Below the pieces are notes generated by a model. That model was not told where the DNA came from and searched no databases. It saw nothing but the letters and a program-made list of their open reading frames with translations. Shown here piece by piece: positions 18,601-26,004 of a stretch of 64,000 nucleotides of DNA. Numbering within the stretch: the first letter of the stretch is position 1; each line of letters opens with the position of its first letter. This DNA comes from Burkholderia sp. Bp8992 (GTDB lineage Bacteria > Pseudomonadota > Gammaproteobacteria > Burkholderiales > Burkholderiaceae). The translations under genes and the position numbers were made by a program. The DNA is taken from the NCBI RefSeq assembly GCF_003853705.1, contig NZ_QTQI01000002.1, positions 434,001 through 498,000 of the forward strand, written 5' to 3'.

Positions 18601-20149
18601 AGAACTTGCGGAACGGCGCCGCGCGACGCAACTCGTCGTGCCCAACGGCGCCGCGCTGTGGGTACCGGTCGAACGGCTCGTATGCCTGCGTACGCTGCAT
18701 CCGGACGCACGCACGATGCCGGCGCTCAAGGTGCCGGCCGCGTGCGCGCAGCCGTGGGAAGCCGATGCAGCGCTCGTCGACGTGATCCGCGCGCGGCTCA
18801 CCGGCTTCGGGCCGCTCACGCTCGACGCGATCGCGACACCGCTCGGCCTGCCGACCGCGTCGATCGCGACGGCGCTCGCGGCACTGGAGCGCGAAGGCTA
18901 CGTGATGCGCGGCCGCTTCACGCCGGGCGCGACGACCGACGAATGGTGCGAACGCCACCTGCTCGCGCGCATTCACCGCTACACGGTGAAGCGGCTGCGC
19001 CGCGAGATCGAGCCGGTCGAGCGAGCCGATTTCATGCGCTTCCTGTTCCACTGGCAGCACCTGACGCCCGACACGCGCGGCACCGGCCGCGATGCACTCG
19101 CGGCCGTGGTCGAGCAGCTCGAAGGCTACGAGGCCGCGGCGAGTGCATGGGAAGACGCGCTGCTGCCCGCGCGGCTCACCGACTACATGGCCGGCGGCCT
19201 CGACGAGCTGTGCCGCTCGGGCAAGCTGGTCTGGACGCGCATCGGCGCACCTGCCCGGGCGGCCGGCACGCCCGTGAAAACGACGCCGATCGTACTGCTG
19301 CCGCGCCGCCATCTTTCCGCATGGCAGGCGCTGCGCGATCCCGATGCGCAACCGGCGCTGTCCGCGCGCGCCACACAGGTACGCGATGCGCTCGCCGCGC
19401 ACGGCGCGATGTTCTTCGATGCGCTGCTCGACGACCTGCACATGCTGCCCGTCGAGCTCGAGCAGGCGCTCGGCGAACTCGTATCGGCCGGCCTCGTGAA
19501 CGCGGACAGCTACGCGGGCTTGCGCGCGTTGCTGAAACCGGCCGTCAAGCGCAGCGCGACCTATGCACCGCGCACGCGACGCGGCGGCGCATTGATCGGC
19601 GGGATGGACGACGCGGGCCGCTGGGCGCTCGTACAGCGTCACGCGCCGCCGGTCGATGCGGCCGCGTCGAAACGCGGCCTGGCCGCGACCGATCCCGACG
19701 CGCTCGAACACATCGCATGGACGCTGCTGCGCCGCTACGGCGTCGTGTTCTGGCGGCTGCTCGAACGCGAAGCCGACTGGCTGCCGAGCTGGCGCGAGCT
19801 CGTGCGCGTGCTGCAACGGCTCGAAGCACGCGGCGAGATTCGCGGCGGACGCTTCGTCGCCGGGCTCGCGGGCGAACAGTTCGCGCTGCCCGAAGCCATC
19901 CCGATCCTGCGCGAACTCAGGCGGCAACCGGGCGACGGGCAGTACGTGTGCGTGACGGGCGCCGACCCGCTGAACCTCGCCGGCACGCTGCTGCCCGGCG
20001 ACAAGGTGCCGGCGCTCGCCGGCAATCGCGTGCTGTTCCGCGACGGCGTGCCCGTCGCATCGCTGGTATCCGGTACGTTCCACTACGCGCCGGACCTGTC
20101 GCCCGCCGCCCGCGAGGATGCGCGCCTGCGGCTCGCGCGTTACTGCTGA
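15689..20149 (+). CDS. lhr: ATP-dependent DNA helicase Lhr (large helicase-related)
   Basis: A 1486-residue superfamily 2 helicase with the Lhr layout. Walker A APTGSGKT is at 52-59 and the DEIH box (IVDEIHAL) starts at Asp179. The following motifs are GLSATQKPID, FVNTRRTAERMA, and the C-terminal helicase motif GRSGHHVGG. The DEAD/H-associated winged-helix and Lhr-core domains extend to about residue 900. A long C-terminal extension of about 600 residues (AlkZ-like winged-helix repeats in the family) completes the full-length Lhr type. Lhr is a 3'-5' DNA helicase linked to repair, with uracil-glycosylase activity reported in the long C-terminal part of some members. It appears monocistronic. 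Confidence 0.95.
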   Translation: MDVTATRPATRALDVFHPAVAAWFRRTFAAPTGAQALAWPHIKAGRSTLVAAPTGSGKTLTAFLCALDDLVRDALAHDGTLPDATLVVYVSPLKALSNDIHVNLDAPLAGIAESLAQLGLPVPAIRTAVRTGDTTQAERAALRKRAPHILVTTPESLYVLLSSTSGRQMLSNVRSVIVDEIHALASSKRGSHLALSLERLDALAGHALPRIGLSATQKPIDAVARFLVGGPADAPRDCTIVDTGHTRKRDLALELPNVPLEPVMATDVWEQVYDRIAGLAAAHRTTLVFVNTRRTAERMARHLADRLGKDAIAAHHGSLAKEHRFDAEQRLKRGELKLLVATASLELGIDIGDVDLVCQVGSPRGIAPFLQRVGRSGHHVGGVPKGRLFPLSRDELVECAALLDCVQRGELDALRIPEAPLDVLAQQIVAEVACTEWQEDALYARFTHAAPYARLTRERFDEVMKMLAEGFTSRRGVRGAYLHRDVVGGTVRGRRNAMMTATTSGGTIPDMADYAVLLEPQGIQVGTVNEDFAIESLAGDVFQLGNQSYRIIRVETGRVRVEDAQGQSPSIPFWLGEGLGRSDELSAAVGRLRARLDGLFADGERQAAAGAGSSSGGRKRAGGNAEAEANAAAGTTLAPADSRLAPALRWLVDDLRLSPDAARQIVDYLARTRAALGALPTQDTLVMERFFDESGGTQLVIHSPFGSRINRAWGLALRKRFCRSFNFELQAAATDDAIILSLSLAHSFALDEVWRYLRSASAEHVLVQALLDAPMFGVRWRWNATTALALPRFTGGRRTAPQLQRMKSEDLLATVFPDQVACLENIVGEREIPHHPLVDQTLDDCLHDAMDTDGWLALLRRIESGAIELVARDLPAPSPLAAEILNAKPYAFLDDAPLEERRTQAVQSRRWSDPESADDLGALDADAIDAVRDEAWPLVRDADEMHDALLTLACIADSETQAHAGWPEQLAELAERRRATQLVVPNGAALWVPVERLVCLRTLHPDARTMPALKVPAACAQPWEADAALVDVIRARLTGFGPLTLDAIATPLGLPTASIATALAALEREGYVMRGRFTPGATTDEWCERHLLARIHRYTVKRLRREIEPVERADFMRFLFHWQHLTPDTRGTGRDALAAVVEQLEGYEAAASAWEDALLPARLTDYMAGGLDELCRSGKLVWTRIGAPARAAGTPVKTTPIVLLPRRHLSAWQALRDPDAQPALSARATQVRDALAAHGAMFFDALLDDLHMLPVELEQALGELVSAGLVNADSYAGLRALLKPAVKRSATYAPRTRRGGALIGGMDDAGRWALVQRHAPPVDAAASKRGLAATDPDALEHIAWTLLRRYGVVFWRLLEREADWLPSWRELVRVLQRLEARGEIRGGRFVAGLAGEQFALPEAIPILRELRRQPGDGQYVCVTGADPLNLAGTLLPGDKVPALAGNRVLFRDGVPVASLVSGTFHYAPDLSPAAREDARLRLARYC

Positions 20150-20287
20150 CATCGGCTGACACGCGCACTGCACGGACTACTGATCGCCGTGCCGCGCTGC
20201 CGCGATCGTTCGGGTAGCATCGAACGATCGACCGCACGGGCTCCCGCTCGTCACCCTGCACAACAAGACTTCCGGAGACTGCCGCAC

Positions 20288-21562
20288 ATGGCCTCGCATG
20301 CCGATTCTCCCGCCGCTCATCACGCGGGTTCGTTGACCATTTTCCAAGGCGCTGCGCTGTATATCGGCGCCGTGCTCGGCACGGGCGTGATCGCGTTGCC
20401 CGCGCTCGCCGCCGAGGTCGCGGGCCCGGCCTCGCTGCTTGCGTGGGCGGCACTCGTCGTGCTGTCGGGGCCGCTTGCCGCCACCTTCGCCGCACTCGGC
20501 GCACGCTATCCCGACTCGGGCGGTGTCTCGACCTACGCACGGCGCGCATTCGGACCGAAGGCCGCGGCGATCGTCGGCTGGTGCTTCTACTTTGCGGTGC
20601 CGGCCGGTGCACCGGCCGCCGCGATGTTCGGCGGCGCCTACGTCGCGGCCGTCACGGGTGGCGGACATACGACAGTCATCGTCACGGCCGCCGCGCTGAT
20701 CGCGACCGTGTCGGCCGCGAACGCATTCGGCGTCACCGTTTCGGGCCGCATGCAGCTCGTGTTGTCGGCACTGCTCGTCACGCTGCTGCTCGCCGCAGTG
20801 CTCACGTCCGCGCCGCATGCGCGCACCGGGAACCTGCATCCGTTTGCCCCGCATGGCTGGCTCGCGGTGGGCCAGGCCGCTGCGCTGCTCGTGTGGAGCT
20901 TTGCCGGCTGGGAAGCGATCACGCATCTTGCCGCGGAATTCCGCCGGCCTGCCCATGACATGCCGCGCTCCGCCGGTATTGCGGTCGTTGTCGTCGGGTT
21001 CCTGTACCTGTCGGTGGCCGCTGCGAGCGTGATGGTGCTCGGGCCGTCCGCCGGCGCATCGGGTGCGCCGCTCGCCGAACTGATCGCGGGCGGCATCGGC
21101 AGCCACGCTCAGGTGCTGGCAGCCGCGGCCGCGCTGCTGCTCACGCTCGGTACGATGAATGCGTATTTCGCGGGCGCAGCCAAGCTCGGTGCAGCGCTCG
21201 GGCGCGACGGCGCGCTGCCCGCGTGGCTCGCGCAAGGCAGCCAGGTCGGCGGCGTGCCGCGCCGCAGCCTCGGCGTGATCGCCGTGCTCGCAGCCGTCGC
21301 GCTGGCCGCGACGACGCTCTCGGACGTTGGCCCGAAGCCGCTCGTGCTCGTCACGTCCGGATGTTTCGTGATGGTGTACGGGCTCGGCGCGGCAGCTGCG
21401 TTGAAGTTGTTGCCGCGCGGAGGGATCGCGTACCGCTGCGCGTGGGTTTCGCTGGTTGCAGTCGCCGGGCTGTTCCTGACGACCGGCTGGTATTTCCTGT
21501 GCCCGCTGCTGATCGCGGGCGCTGCACTGTTTTATCTGCAGGTGACCGCGTCACGCAAATGA
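20288..21562 (+). CDS. APC-family transporter, YjeH-like amino-acid exporter
   Basis: A 424-residue, about 12-helix APC superfamily transporter. The first helices (LYIGAVLGTGVIALPALAAEVAGP) and later motifs (WSFAGWEAITHLAAEFRRP) closely follow E. coli YjeH, an exporter of methionine and branched-chain amino acids. GGAG lies 10 nt before ATG 20288. A longer in-frame start at 20189 has no ribosome-binding site. Substrate assignment rests on resemblance alone. Confidence 0.82.
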   Translation: MASHADSPAAHHAGSLTIFQGAALYIGAVLGTGVIALPALAAEVAGPASLLAWAALVVLSGPLAATFAALGARYPDSGGVSTYARRAFGPKAAAIVGWCFYFAVPAGAPAAAMFGGAYVAAVTGGGHTTVIVTAAALIATVSAANAFGVTVSGRMQLVLSALLVTLLLAAVLTSAPHARTGNLHPFAPHGWLAVGQAAALLVWSFAGWEAITHLAAEFRRPAHDMPRSAGIAVVVVGFLYLSVAAASVMVLGPSAGASGAPLAELIAGGIGSHAQVLAAAAALLLTLGTMNAYFAGAAKLGAALGRDGALPAWLAQGSQVGGVPRRSLGVIAVLAAVALAATTLSDVGPKPLVLVTSGCFVMVYGLGAAAALKLLPRGGIAYRCAWVSLVAVAGLFLTTGWYFLCPLLIAGAALFYLQVTASRK

Positions 21563-21659
21563 CCCGCCGTGTGCGAGCAGGCCGACGCGTGCCTGCTCGC
21601 ATCGCTGCGCGTGCGAAGCGCCGGTCCGCAGGATGCCGGGTGCGATGCCTGCGCGCCGG

Positions 21660-21956
21660 TCAGGCCGGCACCAGTGCGAAGCTGAGCCGCTTGCCAAGTG
21701 CGGCAGCCGCGCTCGCGAGCGTCGCCAGCGTGAGGCTCGTGTCGGTTTCGTCGAGCAGCCGGTTGAGCGCGGCGCGGCTGGTTTTCATCCGCGCGGCCAT
21801 CGCGGTTTTCGTGATGTGCTGCGCCTTCATTTCCTCGCCGATCTGCCACGCGATCACGCGCTTGATCGCGGTGGCGGTGGCCGCCTCGAGATTGCCTTCC
21901 GCTTCGAGGAAGGCATCGAAATCGCTGCCGATATGCGGGTTGTTCGTGGTCGTCAT
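21660..21956 (-). CDS. XRE/HigA-type antitoxin
   Basis: A 98-residue helix-turn-helix protein. The C-terminal half is a Cro/C1-type domain (QHITKTAMAARMKTSRAALNRLLDETDTSLTLATLASAAAALGKRLSF). The N-terminal 45 residues (IGSDFDAFLEAEGNLEAATATA) are acidic and could wrap the toxin. It is the second gene of a toxin-first pair, as in higBA. GGAG stands 6 nt before ATG 21956; the upstream in-frame start at 22019 falls in the spacer after the toxin gene. It likely binds the palindrome at 22405-22426 to repress the pair. Confidence 0.82.
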   Translation of the reverse strand: MTTTNNPHIGSDFDAFLEAEGNLEAATATAIKRVIAWQIGEEMKAQHITKTAMAARMKTSRAALNRLLDETDTSLTLATLASAAAALGKRLSFALVPA

Positions 21957-22031
21957 GTCGTACTCCAGTGCATGGCGTTGCCGGTCGCCCGACGCATCGG
22001 GGGCGATGCGTTCCGGCACAACCGGGAAAAT

Positions 22032-22391
22032 TCAAATGGCATGCGTCAGCGCTTTCAGGCGCGCGACGGTGACGGAGATATCGTCCTGCGGCGTGGCCCG
22101 CGACTGTTTGAAGAAGCCGTGCAGCAGGACCATCGTGCCGCCGGACACCGTAAACAGCACGCGGGCGCTCCGCCCCGGCAGCATCACGCGGATCTCCCAT
22201 AGATCCTTCGCCATCTTCCGGACCAGCGGCATGCCGAGCGGCCAGCCGAGTTGAACGGTCTTGATCTCTTCGCCGATCGCCCTTCGCTCCGCTTGCCCGA
22301 GCGAGCCGAGCCATTCGCGCACCGGCTCGTTGCCGCGGGCCGTGCGGAAGAACCGCACGCCGAGCGTGGCCTGGATCTGCTGTCTCGCCAT
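22032..22391 (-). CDS. RelE/HigB-type toxin (phage-derived Gp49-like family)
   Basis: A 119-residue protein of the RelE/ParE superfamily, PF05973 (Gp49/HigB-like) type: VRFFRTARGNEPVREWLGSL, a middle GWPLGMPLVRKMAKDLWEIRVMLPGRSARVLFTV, and MVLLHGFFKQSRATPQDDI. Members are usually ribosome-dependent mRNA interferases. The start is placed at 22391 (MARQQIQ), because the longer option at 22433 would run through the operator palindrome. The antitoxin follows after 75 nt. Confidence 0.84.
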   Translation of the reverse strand: MARQQIQATLGVRFFRTARGNEPVREWLGSLGQAERRAIGEEIKTVQLGWPLGMPLVRKMAKDLWEIRVMLPGRSARVLFTVSGGTMVLLHGFFKQSRATPQDDISVTVARLKALTHAI

Positions 22392-22404
22392 CGTCTTGTC
22401 ACCA

Positions 22405-22426
22405 ATCGTACCAAAAACGGTACGAT
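22405..22426 (-). promoter_or_regulatory. Palindromic operator of the toxin-antitoxin pair
   Basis: Perfect 8-bp arms ATCGTACC and GGTACGAT are separated by six bases, 14 nt upstream of the toxin start codon. This is the expected location for autoregulation by the antitoxin or the complex. Confidence 0.7.
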
Positions 22427-22518
22427 ATGCCAAGCACCACGAAGATCGCTACTGGCCGGATGGCCAATCCGGCAGCGGGAAAACGGCTCGGGTCGTGCGG
22501 CGCGTGCAGCCCGACGGA

Positions 22519-23505
22519 TCAACCGTCGCTGCGAGCCGGTTTGCGCGCCGCGCGTGGCGCCCGGTGCGCGTGCGCGTCGCCGAACCGCGACCGCGCGATG
22601 TCGCGCACGGCGTCGATCAGCGTCCGTGCGACCGGCGAGGGTTGCGCATCGGTGCGCAGTACGAGCCCGACCGGTTCGTCGGTGCCCGCGGACGGCAGCG
22701 GCAGGCGCGCGAGCGCACCGGCCGACAGGTCGTATTCGGCCGCATAAAGCGGCACGAACCAGACCGCGTCGTTCTCGAGCGCCAGCGCGCGTGCGACCGA
22801 CACCGACAGCACCTCGATGAACGAATCCAGCGGCGGCACGCCGCATGCACCGAGCAGTTGCTCGGCCGACTGGCGGATCAGCGTGCCGAACGGCGGCAGC
22901 ACGACCGGATAGCGCGCGAGCTCGGCGGCCGGCGCGGCGCTCGCCAGCAGCGGATGCCCGGCGCGCACGACCGCAACGAGCGGCTCGCTGTACAACTGCT
23001 CGAATGCGAGACCGATCATCCGCTCCGGCTCCGACAGCCGCCCGATCGCGCACTCGATCGCGCCGGACTTCAGGCGCTCGAGCAGATCGGCGTTCGCGGC
23101 CGTCGCGATCCGCACGACGACGCGCGGCCAGCGCTCGGCCAGCGCCTTCATCAACGCAGGCGCGAGCGACGCCGCCACCGTCGGCAGCATGCCGATTTCC
23201 AGCGTCGCGGCAGCGGCCCCGCCTTCGCGCGCGAGCAGCCCGACGCCCTGCCGCAGCGCCAGTACGCACGCATTCGCATGCGGCATGAACAGTTGCGCCT
23301 CGCGGGTCGGCTGCGCGCCCTGCCGGCCGCGCTCGAACAGCTTCACGCCGAGAATCGACTCCAGTTCGGCGATCGTCTTCGACACGGCCGGCTGCGTGAT
23401 CGACAGGCTTTCGGCCGCCTTCTGCACGCCGCCCAGCTGCGCGACCGCGAGAAAGCACTGCAGGTGCCGGAACTTGACCCGGCCGTCGGCGATTCGATTA
23501 TTCAT
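22519..23505 (-). CDS. pcaQ: LysR-type regulator PcaQ
   Basis: A 328-residue LysR regulator of the PcaQ group, the activator of protocatechuate genes. The helix-turn-helix is at about residues 12-70 (VKFRHLQCFLAVAQLGGVQKAAESLSITQPAVSKTIAELE). The effector domain follows (LEIGMLPTVAASLAPALM; IGRLSEP). A C-terminal basic tail of about 20 residues is unusual. pcaHG lies 1.8 kb away, and a near-identical PcaQ-type box precedes both genes. The box at 23504-23518 overlaps the ATG itself and no Shine-Dalgarno is visible, so translation may be leaderless or autoregulated by occlusion. In relatives, PcaQ responds to a beta-carboxymuconate/beta-ketoadipate-type intermediate. Confidence 0.88.
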   Translation of the reverse strand: MNNRIADGRVKFRHLQCFLAVAQLGGVQKAAESLSITQPAVSKTIAELESILGVKLFERGRQGAQPTREAQLFMPHANACVLALRQGVGLLAREGGAAAATLEIGMLPTVAASLAPALMKALAERWPRVVVRIATAANADLLERLKSGAIECAIGRLSEPERMIGLAFEQLYSEPLVAVVRAGHPLLASAAPAAELARYPVVLPPFGTLIRQSAEQLLGACGVPPLDSFIEVLSVSVARALALENDAVWFVPLYAAEYDLSAGALARLPLPSAGTDEPVGLVLRTDAQPSPVARTLIDAVRDIARSRFGDAHAHRAPRAARKPARSDG

Positions 23506-23558
23506 AACGAGCGGTTATGCAGATGACGACAAAACGCCATTTTGCATAACTTTCCGGA
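23503..23558 (+). repeat. PcaQ-type promoter module, copy 1 (next to pcaQ)
   Basis: ATAACGAGCGGTTAT (23504-23518) matches the PcaQ consensus (ATAAC-N4-half-site). It is followed at a fixed 34-bp offset by a 21-bp block (23538-23558, starting CATTTTGCATAAC). The same arrangement occurs upstream of pcaH with the 21-bp block identical. By my count about 45 of 56 positions agree. It points away from pcaQ toward the 3' end of the XRE gene. Confidence 0.8.
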
Positions 23559-23582
23559 AAGCCCCAAGCACGCGGTGCGATG

Positions 23583-24320
23583 TCACGCGACGCGCCGCAG
23601 CGCCTGGAAACCGGACGGCTCCCAGATCCGCTTGGCGATCAGCAAGCCCGTCCCGTGCTTCTGCCCGAGCGGCGCGGACGACGACTCCGCATGCAGCGCG
23701 GCCGCCTTGCTGCGCAACCGGCGCAACTCGAGTTCGAGTTCCGCGGCGGCGGCCTCGGTCAGCATCCCTTGCGAGAACGTCATCGTCTCGCCGGCGCCGT
23801 CGAAGCGGCTGTCGAGGAAATCGCCGAGCGCATGCGCATGGAAGTAACGGCGGATCGGCCCGCCCGGCAGCCAGTCGAAATCGCGCGCGACGCGCACGCG
23901 AATCCGGTCGCCCGGCAGCAGCGCGACGACGTTCATCCGGTCGAGCATCAGCAGGTATTTCACGCACTCGGCCTTCGTCACCTGATAGGCCGACACGATG
24001 TCCTGCACGGTCCAGTAGTTGATCGCGCAGACGGCCACGAGCAGCAGTTTCTCGTCCGACACGAGCAGCGCCTCCTGCTGTTCGGTCAGCACGTGCAGCC
24101 TCGGCGCCGATGCCGACGCCTCCTGCACGAGCTCGGCCAGCGTGTAGCCGAGCAGTTGCGCGATCTCGGCAAGGCGCTCCAGCGTGAAGCGGCCGCTGGC
24201 GAACAGCCGCTTCACGCTCGTCTCGGAGACGTCGAGCGCACGCGCGACGTCGCGGTAGGTCATGCCCTGCGCCTTCAACTGGCGCTTCAGCGTTTCGATG
24301 AGTTGGGCGGTTTCGGTCAT
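23583..24320 (-). CDS. XRE-family transcriptional regulator
   Basis: A 245-residue protein with an N-terminal helix-turn-helix at about residues 8-62 (LKAQGMTYRDVARALDVSETSVKRLFASGRFTLERLAEIAQLLGYTLAELV). A C-terminal domain follows that I do not recognise by name but that occurs in this regulator type (LLVAVCAINYWTVQDIVSAYQVTKAECVKYLLMLDRM...). No Shine-Dalgarno is visible before the ATG. It is divergent from the YebB-like gene. Both sit between two copies of the PcaQ-type promoter. No target is known. Confidence 0.8.
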   Translation of the reverse strand: MTETAQLIETLKRQLKAQGMTYRDVARALDVSETSVKRLFASGRFTLERLAEIAQLLGYTLAELVQEASASAPRLHVLTEQQEALLVSDEKLLLVAVCAINYWTVQDIVSAYQVTKAECVKYLLMLDRMNVVALLPGDRIRVRVARDFDWLPGGPIRRYFHAHALGDFLDSRFDGAGETMTFSQGMLTEAAAAELELELRRLRSKAAALHAESSSAPLGQKHGTGLLIAKRIWEPSGFQALRRVA

Positions 24321-24440
24321 ATCGGTATCGAAAAATGATGCTCCAGGTCAGATATTAGGCTACCTGCGCTCACAGATGAGCACTTTCCGTTACTTGTCTG
24401 CATAATCCGCTCCGTCCTGTCACTCAACGACGGAGCCGAA

Positions 24441-25016
24441 ATGACCACCCGAACCGAAACCGCCGCCTGTGAACCGCACCACACCGCTCCGCGCGAAGCC
24501 CGCGACACGGCTCGCACCCTGCCGCTCTCGACCGTGCGCACACTGGCCGCCGGCGCGCACGTCGGCGATCTCGTGTTCATCCGCGTGCCGGCCGGTGCGC
24601 CGCGCGACGCGGCAGGCACGACGGGCTCGACCGGTGCGTGGGCCAATCGCTTCGGCATCGTCGTCGATACGTCGGGCGACGAACCGGTGATCGCCGAATC
24701 TGCCGCGCTGGCATGGACGACGCTCACGCCGCTGTCGCGCTTCGTCGCCCGTACCGACGGCGGGCGCATCGCACTGGCCCGCCGCGTCGCGGCGCCGACC
24801 GCCGACGCGCAGCGCCGCGTGCATGCGACGGCCGAACAGCGGATCGACGCACTGCTCGGCAAGCGCTTCAACCCGCGGGTGCGACGCGGGTTCTGCGCGC
24901 GGTACGTGAGCGACGTGCTCGGCACGGACCCCGCTGCGACGCCGGCCGCCTTGCTGCGCAGCGGCGCGCTGACACTCGAATTCGACGGGATCGTGTTCGA
25001 TCCCGGCCATGCCTGA
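24441..25016 (+). CDS. YebB-like permuted papain-fold protein
   Basis: A 191-residue protein resembling E. coli YebB (permuted NlpC/P60-papain fold). Visible matches are AHVGDLVFIRVPAG at about 44-57, NRFGIVVDTSGDEPVIAESAAL, TTLTPLSRFVARTDGGRIALARR, and a Cys in RGFCARYVSDVL that would be the nucleophile. YebB-type proteins carry His in the N-H-x-G position where this protein has Arg (NRFG), so the catalytic His may be absent. The first 40 residues are low-complexity. GGAG stands 6 nt before the ATG. Its function is unknown. Confidence 0.7.
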   Translation: MTTRTETAACEPHHTAPREARDTARTLPLSTVRTLAAGAHVGDLVFIRVPAGAPRDAAGTTGSTGAWANRFGIVVDTSGDEPVIAESAALAWTTLTPLSRFVARTDGGRIALARRVAAPTADAQRRVHATAEQRIDALLGKRFNPRVRRGFCARYVSDVLGTDPAATPAALLRSGALTLEFDGIVFDPGHA

Positions 25017-25135
25017 CAACGGGCGCGCTCGGGGAGACCGCATAACAACAAGAACAAAAGACAAAAAATAGCGACGGGCTGGCTGGAGGGCCGTGCACGG
25101 GGTCGTCACCGACGACGCGAAGCCCGATCGCTTTC

Positions 25136-25170
25136 ATCCGCCGGACAGGCATCCTGTCCGGCGGATTTTT
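25136..25170 (+). terminator. Strong intrinsic terminator
   Basis: A 13-bp perfect stem with a 5-nt loop (left arm 25136-25148, right arm 25154-25166) is followed by a T run. It would end transcription from the YebB-like gene about 120 nt past its stop and insulate the pcaHG promoter that follows. The A-rich stretch 25050-25075 plus this hairpin could also be a short non-coding RNA, with no further support. Confidence 0.85.
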
Positions 25171-25185
25171 CATGGGCGCGCCGAA

Positions 25186-25241
25186 CATAACGAACAGTTA
25201 TGCGATTCGCTAAAAAAGGTCATTTTGCATAACTTTCCGGA
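25186..25241 (+). promoter_or_regulatory. PcaQ-type promoter module, copy 2 (pcaHG promoter)
   Basis: The PcaQ box ATAACGAACAGTTAT is at 25187-25201. The 21-bp block at 25221-25241, identical to the copy near pcaQ, contains TTGCAT as a possible -35 element. This layout (regulator site far upstream, second ATAAC half-site near -35) is usual for LysR-activated promoters. The pcaH start is 53 nt downstream. Confidence 0.8.
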
Positions 25242-25293
25242 TTGGCTAAAGTCCTGCCATCCACTTTGCGAAAAACCTATCAGGAGACGCCCG

Positions 25294-26001
25294 ATGGATT
25301 CCCCCACGATCCTCACGCCGCGCGACTGGCCGTCGCATCCGGCCTATGTCCACCCCGAGTACCGCTCGTCCGTGAAGCGCGGCCCGACCCGCCCGCTGAT
25401 CCCGCTGAAAGAGAAGTTGCGCGACCAGTACGCGCCCGTCTACGGCGCCGAAGATCTCGGCGCGCTCGACCACGACCTGACGAAGAACGCCGTGAAGAAC
25501 GGCGAGCCGCTCGGCGAGCGCATGGTCGTCACGGGCCGCGTGCTCGACGAAGGCGGCAAGCCGGTGCGCAACACGCTCGTCGAGGTGTGGCAGGCGAACG
25601 CGGCCGGCCGCTACGTGCACAAGGTCGACCAGCACGACGCGCCGCTCGACCCGAACTTCCTCGGCGCGGGCCGCTGCCTGACCGACGACGAAGGCCGTTA
25701 CCGCTTCCTGACGATCAAGCCCGGTGCGTATCCGTGGGGCAACCATCCGAACGCGTGGCGCCCGAATCACATCCACTTCTCGCTGTTCGGCGATTACTTC
25801 GGCTCGCGTCTCGTCACGCAGATGTACTTCCCCGGCGATCCGCTGCTCGCGTACGACCCGATCTTCCAGGGCACGCCCGAGGCCGCGCGCGATCGACTGA
25901 TCTCGCGCTTCTCGATGGACATCACCGAAGAAGGCTACGCGCTCGGCTACGAATTCGACATCGTGCTGCGCGGCCGCGACGCTACCCCGATGGAGCGCTG
26001 A
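25294..26001 (+). CDS. pcaH: Protocatechuate 3,4-dioxygenase beta subunit
   Basis: A 235-residue beta subunit that carries the non-haem Fe(III) centre for intradiol cleavage of protocatechuate to beta-carboxy-cis,cis-muconate. The intradiol signature LVEVWQANAAGRYVHKVDQ is at about 92-110. The Fe ligands lie in AGRYVH, the Tyr of GAYPWGNHPNAWRPNHIHFSLFG, and its two His (HIH). It begins with the PcaH N-terminal pattern (WPSHPAYVHPEYRSSVKRGP). AGGAG lies upstream of ATG 25294. It is followed by pcaG after 3 nt and preceded by a PcaQ-type promoter. Confidence 0.97.
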   Translation: MDSPTILTPRDWPSHPAYVHPEYRSSVKRGPTRPLIPLKEKLRDQYAPVYGAEDLGALDHDLTKNAVKNGEPLGERMVVTGRVLDEGGKPVRNTLVEVWQANAAGRYVHKVDQHDAPLDPNFLGAGRCLTDDEGRYRFLTIKPGAYPWGNHPNAWRPNHIHFSLFGDYFGSRLVTQMYFPGDPLLAYDPIFQGTPEAARDRLISRFSMDITEEGYALGYEFDIVLRGRDATPMER

Positions 26002-26004
26002 ACC

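Noticed and set aside
15362-20173. A 1603-codon open frame antisense to lhr
   Set aside because: It mirrors the lhr gene in the GC-rich complement; the translation is rich in Arg, Ala and Gly with no motifs. It is a shadow of strong third-position GC bias.
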